Part shown: positions 56,364-64,000 of the stretch, in pieces
How positions within the stretch are numbered: position 1 is the stretch's first letter
Layout of the letters: every line of letters begins with the position of its first letter
Source: Dactylorhiza incarnata
Taxonomy: Eukaryota > Streptophyta > Magnoliopsida > Asparagales > Orchidaceae
Length of the DNA stretch: 64,000 bases
Assembly: GCA_033032865.1 (NCBI GenBank)
Contig: JAWHQI010000009.1
Location: 13,782,001-13,846,000 of the forward strand
Direction: 5' to 3'
Notes under the pieces: model-generated
What the model was told of the DNA's origin: nothing
Seen by the model: only the letters and a program-made list of their open reading frames with translations
Database searches by the model: none
Made by a program: the position numbers and the translations under genes

Positions 56364-58270
56364 ATGAGCTCTAAGGATTATGCTTTTACAAGACCTCTAG
56401 TGTGTAATCTGAATAAGTTCACACTCTGGAAGGCCAGAATAAAACTTTACATGAATTCCATTGATGAAGATATCTATGATGTTCTTCTCACAGGTCCTCC
56501 TGCTCCAGTCAGACAAAAGGAAGGAGAATCCTCAACAACTGAGGCTGTTCCAAGAAAGGAATGGATAGAGACTAAGAAGAAGGTCAAGGCATGTGATGCC
56601 AAGGCCATGAATATTCTGGTATCAACAATGTCCGATGACATTTTCCAGAAAGTTGCTGAATGCCAATCAACAAAAGAAATTTGGGATTCCCTCACCACAA
56701 TGTTGGAGGAAGTGCTGATGAAAGGAAGGATAAAAAGTCCCTTCTCATATCCCAGTATGAGAACTTTCAAAAGAAAACTGAAGAATCTGTTGCCAATATG
56801 TATGACATATTCAATCTGATCATTAATGAGCTCAGAGGCTTAGACAAGGAGATATCCTTGACTGAAATTATTGGTAAGATTCTCATGTGCTTCCCTAGCT
56901 CATGGGACTCAAGGATCTGGGCAATCAGAGAATCCAGATGTCACAGAGAGATCTCAATTGAAGCTTTGCTAGGAAAGCTTAAGTCTTATGAGATGCTACT
57001 GAAAAACAGGGCTGATGTTGAAGAAAGGGAGACCTCTCCAGCTCCTGTTCAAAGGCCCCTTGTTCTAAAAGCTGCTGAAGGAGAGTCCTCCACTCCTGAG
57101 GATGAAATGTTCAGTCTGCTGGCAAAGAGATTCAAGAAGTGGGTGAAAACTGAGGACTCAAGGAGAAGAGAAAGGGACTCAAGGCCCAGGTATGATAAGA
57201 CTCCAAAGAAAGAGGTTATCTGTTATACCTGCAACAAACCAGGGCACATTGCTCCTGACTGCCCACAAGAGCAAAGGGAGAAAAGCAACAGCAAGGATGA
57301 GAAGAAGAAGAAGAAGAAATTTTTCAGAGGAAAAGATAAGAGGAAAGCCAAAGTCTTTATTGTTGAGACTTGGAGTGATTCTGAAGCAGAAGTAGACTCC
57401 TCCTCATCTGAAAGTGATGATGAAGAAAAAGCAGTAGTAGCCTGCATGATGGCTCTTGGGATGACATCAGATGATGAAAATGATCAGGTATCATCTGTCT
57501 TTGATGAATTTGATTTTACCTCAGATGATTTCAAATCATGCTTTAAAGATTTCTGCCTTGAACATCTTAGGGTAGAAAAAGAGTTAGACAAAGCTAGGAC
57601 TGAATTAGAAAACCTTAAGAAAGATGAAATGAACATAATAAATCAAAACCTAACAAATGAAATTAATAGTAAAGAGTTAGAAGTAATCAAACTAAGGGAA
57701 GAAAATCTAAAATTGAAAGAGGAGTTAGCAAAGGCCAAGGCCTTTGAGGACTCACTCAATGAGAGGAGTCAGAAGCTCAAGGATATCATTGAAAATCTCT
57801 CTATGAGATTTAATCACCTAGGATTAGGAGCAGAGCCCTCCACCAGCACTGAAGCACCTAGGAAACCTGCCTGGAAAAATCCAGTCTCATTTGTTAGACC
57901 TAGTGAATATCATCCCAGTGAGAAGAGCAAACCAACTAAGGGTAAGGTTGGTAGCTGTTCAGATAGGATAGATAAACCAAACAAATTACATCTGAATGAC
58001 AAAGAGAAACCCCTTGGTAAAAACATCATAGGGAAATTAACTAACCATAATCAAAAGGGTAAATCAAGGTCTAGGATAATAAAACACTCTGCAGATTTAT
58101 TATATCTAGATACCTTTTATATTCATTTCAAGCATCAGGATAAGAGGTTTGGGAAATCCATTCCTTATCATCCCAAAAGGTATCATGAAAGACCCTTCTA
58201 TTCTTTTATTGAACCCAACAATGGTAAAAGCAAAGGGCCCAAGGTAACCTGGGTCCCTTCTAATGTTTGA
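56364..58270 (+). pseudogene. Gag of element C, one frameshift
   Basis: The frame from ATG 56364 is homologous to B gag (SSKDYAFTRPLVCNLNKF, WKARI). It shifts near 56705-56712 into the frame that ends 58270, where a single missing base separates the pieces. The second piece has the UBN2 domain (SLLISQYENFQKK, SSWDSRIWAIRE), a CX2CX4HX4C knuckle (CYTCNKPGHIAPDC) at about 57222, lysine-rich and acidic/serine stretches, a coiled coil (57560-57790) and a closing GPKVTWVPS motif typical of the end of Sirevirus gag. The protease that should follow is gone. Confidence 0.85.
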
Positions 58271-58952
58271 GTTACCTGTGCAGGTGTAGGTAGGGTCTCA
58301 CTCAGGAGAAATTGGAGTGGGAAGAATTATGTAGGTCATGAATAAGGAACAAGAGTCATTCATGGGAGTAATTTCTTTCTTGAATTCTCCTTAACATTTA
58401 TAACATCATATTATGATCTGTCTTAAATAAATAAAATTGCTGGGAAAAACAACAAGAATCTTCTAAAAGAAATAGATATGTTTATTAAGAGATGCGTCGA
58501 ATATAAGTCGACGTACCATTGACTTCTACTCGACGCCAGCGTCGAGAAGCGCACAAAGCAAACAAATCGAATAGAATTCGACATAGCGTCAAGTTCATAT
58601 CGACGCATACGTCGACTTAATAATTGCTGAGTAAATTCGAAGTCCCATCGATTGGACTTCGATGTAACGTCGACAGGACTACGTCGACTTAGGGTCTCTG
58701 AATAATCTCGAAACTACGTCGAGTACTTATCGACGCAATGTCGACATATCAACGCGCGTAGAGTTGCGCCAAATAATAAGTATTATCGACGGTACGTCGA
58801 CTTAAACCCTAAGCAACAACGAATCGTCTTCTTTTAAGCAATTACTGCGTCGAAACATTTGCGCTTTTGAATTCTCTTTCTCTTGCTTTTTAGCTCTCCC
58901 GTGCCTCTTTCTCTCTCGCTTTATCTTCGTCTTTGCAGGTACACTCAACAAG
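58271..58952. other. Inter-ORF region of C with phased dyads
   Basis: No ORF. 7-base-loop dyads start at 58495, 58517, 58565, 58587, 58646 and 58717, three pairs of dyad or half-dyad starts being 22 bp apart (495/517, 565/587, 646/668). This is the same place, relative to the ORFs, as the B array. Pol is missing here. Confidence 0.85.
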
Positions 58953-60349
58953 ATGGTGCCTCCCAAGGTTAATTCAGGATTTGATGTAGATGTGGACTCT
59001 TTCAGTGCAGCAACAGAACATTTCAAAGCAATTCTTAGCCTGTTTCAGGAGGCTGGTCTGACCAAACTGGTCTCAACACGATGCAAGATTCTGGAAGTCG
59101 AATTGACTGAACTCAAATACAACATTCAGATAGGAGAGGGTGGCTCCCTCAAAGGGAAGATATATGACACATATGTGTTGATTTCAAAGGAATTGCTGAA
59201 CCAAACATATGACCTTCAGACAGGGGATGAGCCAGATGAACTCATAGGGGATGAACTTAAGAGATCCTTGGAACTGATGAAATTAAAAAAAGGACAAGCC
59301 TATCAATCTGAAAAAGGTGGACCTTGGTGAAGAGCACAGATTTTTGGCTGATATAGTGGGGAAAGTATTGCTGTGTAAGATCTCTGCACATGATGCCATA
59401 CCAAGGGAACAACTTCAGATAATGGGAACACTGGTACTTAATAAGAAGGTAAACTGGGGAAGATTGCTCCTGAAGATGATTGGGCATAAATATGCCCACA
59501 AGGAAAATGCATATATGAGAATTATGAGTCAAGTACTTCTCCATCATTACCCAGCCCGATGCAAGTCAAAAAGGTGTGCCCATTCCTCCTGGAAAGAGAA
59601 TTAATATTGGAATCTTTTCCAAATGGACCAGGCAAATAGTGAAGCCTGGTCAAGCTCCAACATCTCCTCCTCCTCTAAAGTCAAACAGGGAGATTCCAGA
59701 TCCCCTAAGGGATGATACCTCCCTAATGGACACTGTTCCAGAGCCTCATCAAGAAGATACACTAGCCTCACTTCAACAACAACTCCAACAAACACTGGAA
59801 CAACAACAACAACAACAACAGATCCCTTCCACTTCTCCACCTGAACCATCTCCTTTACAAACCCATCTACTTCCATCCATACCACCTCCACCTCCAATTC
59901 ATTTCTCACCTGAAGTTTACCATCCTCTCTCTCCCATTCAAGAAGACTTCCCTTCATCACCTCCACCTCCAGCTCATCCTCCCATTGACATTGAGCAAAT
60001 CATCTCCAAAGCAGTATCCATTGCCTCCTCAACTTTTGCAGACCAAGTGGCCTCTCAGGCCAGGAAATTTGATAAGAAATACTTACATATAGAGGGTGAG
60101 TTATTAAGGTTTCACAAAACATTTCAAAGCCTTAAAGAGTTTATATCTTCCTCCATGGTCACAAAGGAATTCTTAACCTCCCTGGCCGGCAAGGTTAAGA
60201 AGGGGGAGAACATTTTGGAGGAAGAAAGACCTGTTATAGAGTTGTGTGGACAAAATAAAGGTGATGCCAATGAAGCTCCTGACAGAACTACTATAATCCA
60301 ACAAGCACAGATCCTGGAGATCAGGGGGAGCTTTCTCCAGAAATGTTGA
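58953..60349 (+). pseudogene. Env-like ORF of element C, frameshifted
   Basis: Homologue of the B ORF at 38083-39673. Three frames are needed: 58953-59330, 59317-59604 and 59576-60349. The shifts lie at A runs near 59286 and 59570. Domain order is the same: PF20167-like part (LADIVGKVLLCKISAHDA, KVNWGRLLLKMI), proline-rich stretch with a Gln run (about 59770-59980), then a coiled-coil segment. No intron at the position of the B intron: LQTGDEPDEL is continuous. Function unknown; the present reading cannot give a full protein. Confidence 0.75.
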
Positions 60350-60892
60350 ATGAGAAAGTAGATGCAGCAGTTCAGGGGGAGATCCCAGACATTCAGGGGG
60401 AGTCTGCTCTAAGCATTCAAAGGAATCTGGAAGCTAAAATGACAGCTGTAGGAACAGCAGCTGATCAGGAGAAACTTCAGATTGAAGCAGAGTTAGATCA
60501 AGTAGTCAAGATTGCTTAGGAAGTTGCCCAGGAAATTGAACAAAATGCACACACTCAGGGGGGAGTTTTTCAAGGAAGATAATGCTGAAGAAGCAGATGA
60601 TGATGAGCCTCTTCAAGTGGCACAAAGAAAAATTCCAAAGGTCTTCTCCAGGAAAAGAAAAACCCCCGAGAAGGAGTTATGAACTTCAGTCACCAGATAA
60701 ATTATCAGGTTTTGTGGAATTACATTTGGTGGAAATACAATGCTATATAATTTCTTGATATGGAAATCTGCTTTCTATTGTTTCCCCTTTGTGTTTATGT
60801 TATCTTGCATGTATGTTTGATTATACTATGAAAAACTATATACAATTATTTTGAACAAACTGTAAAATTTGTTAAGATAAATAGGGGGAGAT
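60320..60892 (+). promoter_or_regulatory. Polypurine tracts and 3' region of C
   Basis: CAGGGGGAG-type tracts at about 60323, 60375, 60395 and 60555, and ATAGGGGGAGAT directly before the 3' LTR. Remnants of the acidic env-like tail run through this region in broken frames. Confidence 0.75.
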
Positions 60893-62574
60893 TGTTGGGA
60901 AAACCAATTTTTGATTTAACTTAACAAATTACTTAAAAGTGATTTTATCTACTAGGATTTAAATTACCCATTATATAGTGAGGGTAATATGGTCATTAGA
61001 TGTCTTAGGATGTCATACTCAATATAGGGTATCAAGACCAGATCAAGGGAAGCAAAATTGGGCTAAGTTAACATTTACGTCGAATAGAATTTGATGTAAC
61101 TTTGAGTCCATATCGACGTTGCTCTGACTAGAAGTCCAAGTGGTCCAACCCTCTGTCGAAGTAACTCAAGTCAATGTAACATCAAATAGATGCAGACGTA
61201 AAAGGTCAGGGACTTATCAAAGTAACTAGAGAAGTCGACGCAGCTTCTACTTTAACTCAACGCAGAAGAGGTTATCTGTCGAAGCCATCTAAAGTTGACG
61301 CAACGTCGACTTCATCTCGATGCAGATAATGAAAGTCATAGTGGATGATGTTCAACTTGATGGGTGCATCGATAAGGAATCGACGCAACGCCGACTAGCT
61401 GAGTTCAGTCAGAGTACAGAAGAAATCGAAGCAGCTCTTATAATGAACTCGAAGCAGCGTCGATAAGAGATGAAGTTAATTCGATGCTACGTAGAATACA
61501 ATCTATGAAAATTCAACCTTTGCAGCTGTCATTTTGATGCTTCTATCATGGCCAACATCTTTCAGACCGTTCTCCAACGGCCTAATAATTGCCTGAAGTA
61601 GAAGGAAGCATTAAAGAAGGAGATAAAGACTTTCTTGGAATTTTACACCTCCTAGGTGGACGGGTCGAGAAGTTATAAAGGAATGAAAGAGAATGTCTAT
61701 CAAAGATACCTTTTTAGGTCTTACTTAACAAGGAAACAAATTCAAATTAAAGACAGACTATATAAGGATAGAGAAGAAAGAGAAGAGCAAGGCAATTAAC
61801 ACATTTTCTCAGCCGTTTTCTTTCACATTAGGGTTTCTCTTCTTCTTCCTCCTCTCTCAGAAACCCTAACAAAGAACAGAGAAGAAAAGATAACGACAAC
61901 TGGTCTTCATCTGATACACTAGAAGATCCAACAACTGCTTCTCATCACCATCATATAGCAGCAAGATCTGAATTAGAGAAGTCAAAAAGAATCTGACAAA
62001 CAAAGTCTCTGCAGATCATCACCATCAAAAGCAGAGGCTAATCAAGAGCAGATTTTGTGGGGGCTTTACATTGGTTGTTCTTCAATCAGCCATCACAAGA
62101 ATTCTGAGAACAGAATTCATACAATATTCTTTCTTCTCCTTCTCTTTCTCATTCTGTAAAAGAGTTTTATTAATCCCTCTTCAAAGGATTCAGTGGTTCA
62201 AGATCTCCTTATCAAAAGATCTGGTGGTTCAAGATCTTCTTACCAAAAGATCTGGTGGTTCATGATCTCCTTATCAAAAGATCAGTGGTTCTAAGAGTCT
62301 CCTGATTAAAAGACTCATGCACAGGTGGTGCATTCTTACCAGGTGGTAGAAGAGAGGACTACCCACATTTTGGGGAACCTTTATAAAATTCATTGTGTCT
62401 GTGCTGTCTGATTTTCTTATTCTGCACTTTATTTCCTACATTCTTTATTCTGCCTGGATTGTTAAGCATAACTCTTTAGAGTCATTTATTGTTAAACACA
62501 GTTAGGATAGAAATAATTTTAAAACTCTATTCACCCCCTCTAGAGGAATCTTAGAGGCACAATGTGCACTGTCA
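60893..62574 (+). repeat. 3' LTR of element C
   Basis: 1682 bp. Same structure as the 5' LTR, with several C-to-T or G-to-A differences in CpG positions of the dyad cluster. Ends GTCA before the second aagtg. Confidence 0.9.
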
Positions 62575-63943
62575 AAGTGTATGCCAAAATCTAAAAATTC
62601 CTATAGTTTAACGCTTCGAAACATGAATTTATGACCACACTAGAATTGACATTTATGTTTAAAGTATTTTTGAAAGAAAAGCATGCGTAGAATAGTAGTA
62701 CATTCATCCCTCGATATAAAATGTTGTTTTAAAAAACATGCATATATGTTTCTTTGAAAAAAAATTAGTGTCACTAGGAGGAAATTTTTTTTCTTACTTT
62801 CTAATGGGCTGACCCATTTTCGGGCATTTCTTTTCAAGGGTCACAGGTGAGGATTTATGCCTAGGATAAGCGTTCACGGTTCTCCTTACCTATTTGCTTT
62901 TCATTCAGTTGTTTTACCTTTCCTAGTTATTGTACTTTTTATGTTTATGAACTCAGTGCAACCCAAATGTTTAAGATTTTCTATGTATCAGACAATATTT
63001 AGTATTCCTGAAAATTCAGATGTATAGTTCATTTCTTTTCTAGTTGGCTCAGTGAATTCAAAAAATTGAGGTAACTTTTTCCCCTTAGCCTAATTTACTA
63101 CTTCCAATGTAAGTTTTCTTTACTACTTTCTTTCATGCCTGCTATGTATCAATTTTATTACCATTGCTTAGTTTACTTCTTATCACGGATTCCATCCAGA
63201 CTGCTGATTTTTTGTAAAACTAGGTTGGAGTGTCACAACTTCGCTCTCCATACTTATCATTTTTACAGCATCTTATAAGCTGACAACCAATATTTTCAGT
63301 GGCTGCCCGCGGCCATAGCCCTTCGAGCTTATAAATATGGCATGAATAGTAGCTTTAGGGGCATCAAAAGCCGAGCCCAAAACCCACAACTACTCGAACG
63401 ACTGCTGAACAGGACACAACATTGCTTTTTGTTGAACAACTAAGATCCTATTTAAACCATTATTGGGCATATAATGTTAGTTAATTTTTGACATTGTCTC
63501 TGGATCTCTTCTCCACACTCATCATCTCTTCTTTGCATATTTTGCTTACATCCTTCTAAGTTGTCCATAAGTGTGACTTAGATGAGCTTTGCCCAGTTAT
63601 GTCAATCATCCAAAGTTAACATCACTCCCTATCGGCTTTGGGATTGCCCCAACACAATGAAGGGTGGAGTTTAGTTTTCTACCTCAACCACTTAAAATTT
63701 AGGGATTTCACTTCCTTGTGGCAGGAGTTAAGGGATCTTGAATCATTATGGCCTCCTCCATGCATTGGTTTAGACAAATGCCATCACAATAATAAATCAT
63801 ATGCCATCTTTTCCCGGTGAAAGGTGGCACCATCAAGTCACCATCTTTGGTAGCTATGGGATGAAGGCCGAATTTATAGAGAAGAAAAGTGCACCTCTAA
63901 AACAAGCAATACTTATTTGTAAAGAGTCATTGTTATTTTACTT
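62575..63943. other. Unassigned DNA after element C
   Basis: Continuation of 54566 once C and one target duplication are removed. No gene, element end or RNA gene recognised; short open frames (62640-62837, 63638-63820) have no support. Confidence 0.6.
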
Positions 63944-64000
63944 TGGGTACCTAGATCACACCTAGGGGGGTGAATAGTGTGATGGGTTTTTTTTTCTAAT
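63944..64000 (-). repeat. Start of a minus-strand Sirevirus-like LTR, cut by the window
   Basis: Read on the minus strand, the segment ends CTATTCACCCCCCTAGG...GGTACCCA, the same layout as the LTR ends of A, B and C. TG at 63944 would be its edge. No primer site lies to its left, so it would be a 3' LTR or solo LTR extending to the right. Confidence 0.45.

Larger units (their letters stand above)
54567..62574 (+). mobile_element. Element C: pol-less Sirevirus-like retrotransposon
   Basis: LTRs 54567-56264 and 60893-62574, TGTTGGG...TCA ends, target duplication aagtg (54562-54566, 62575-62579). Interior of 4.6 kb has gag, a dyad-rich spacer and an env-like ORF, with no pol enzymes, the same plan as B but with clearly different sequence. 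Both ORFs are broken by single-base shifts. Several polypurine tracts. Confidence 0.9.

Overview
The window is nuclear DNA of a flowering plant and, as far as I can read it, consists almost wholly of transposable elements. The basis is the element types: Ty1/copia (including Sirevirus-like) and Ty3/gypsy LTR retrotransposons, a CACTA transposon fragment, and initiator-Met tRNA primer sites. I found no host gene, tRNA, rRNA or CRISPR locus that I can support. The sequence does not let me name the species.

Layout. 1-6976: Sirevirus-like copia element A (5' LTR cut by the window edge), with a decayed gag, a collapsed pol and an end-less CACTA fragment inside. 6977-12977: leader, primer site and putative 5.2 kb LTR of a minus-strand gypsy-like element E. 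12978-15888: low-complexity DNA, GC-rich modules and a 258-bp near-perfect hairpin. 15889-22180: complete gag-only gypsy element D with 1.9 kb LTRs, 5-bp target duplication and a 46-bp tandem array. 22181-24655: unassigned DNA with MITE-like foldbacks. 24656-52648: a chain of three LTRs and two internal regions of a deleted gypsy element G. The second internal region holds two nested insertions: B (34099-41225, Sirevirus-like, target duplication accat) and F (41300-49140, copia with full gag-pol, target duplication ttgcc). 54567-62574: element C, a Sirevirus-like relative of B, target duplication aagtg. From about 63944 a minus-strand Sirevirus-like LTR begins and leaves the window.

How the elements work. 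Only F still shows all retrotransposition enzymes, but it has two in-frame stops and no recognisable primer site. B and C have gag and a proline-rich, coiled-coil second ORF resembling the Sirevirus env-like ORF, but no protease, integrase or reverse transcriptase; D has gag only; G has stubs of pol. These would depend on enzymes supplied in trans.

Most unusual signal. Several unrelated LTR families here carry arrays of short palindromes at near-constant spacing. The clearest are seven CGTCGA-N7-TCGACG dyads at exactly 33-bp steps inside a gag reading frame of B, 21-bp-phased GTTCG-T-CGAAC palindromes in the LTR of A, and the same motif in the LTR of gypsy-like E. Palindromes have been reported in Sirevirus LTRs; the phasing, the spread into coding sequence and the sharing across superfamilies deserve a closer look. 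Other notable points are a 94-bp intron in the second ORF of B, three same-loop hairpins in the leader of G, and a 33-bp piece of outside flank placed just inside the 5' LTR of F.
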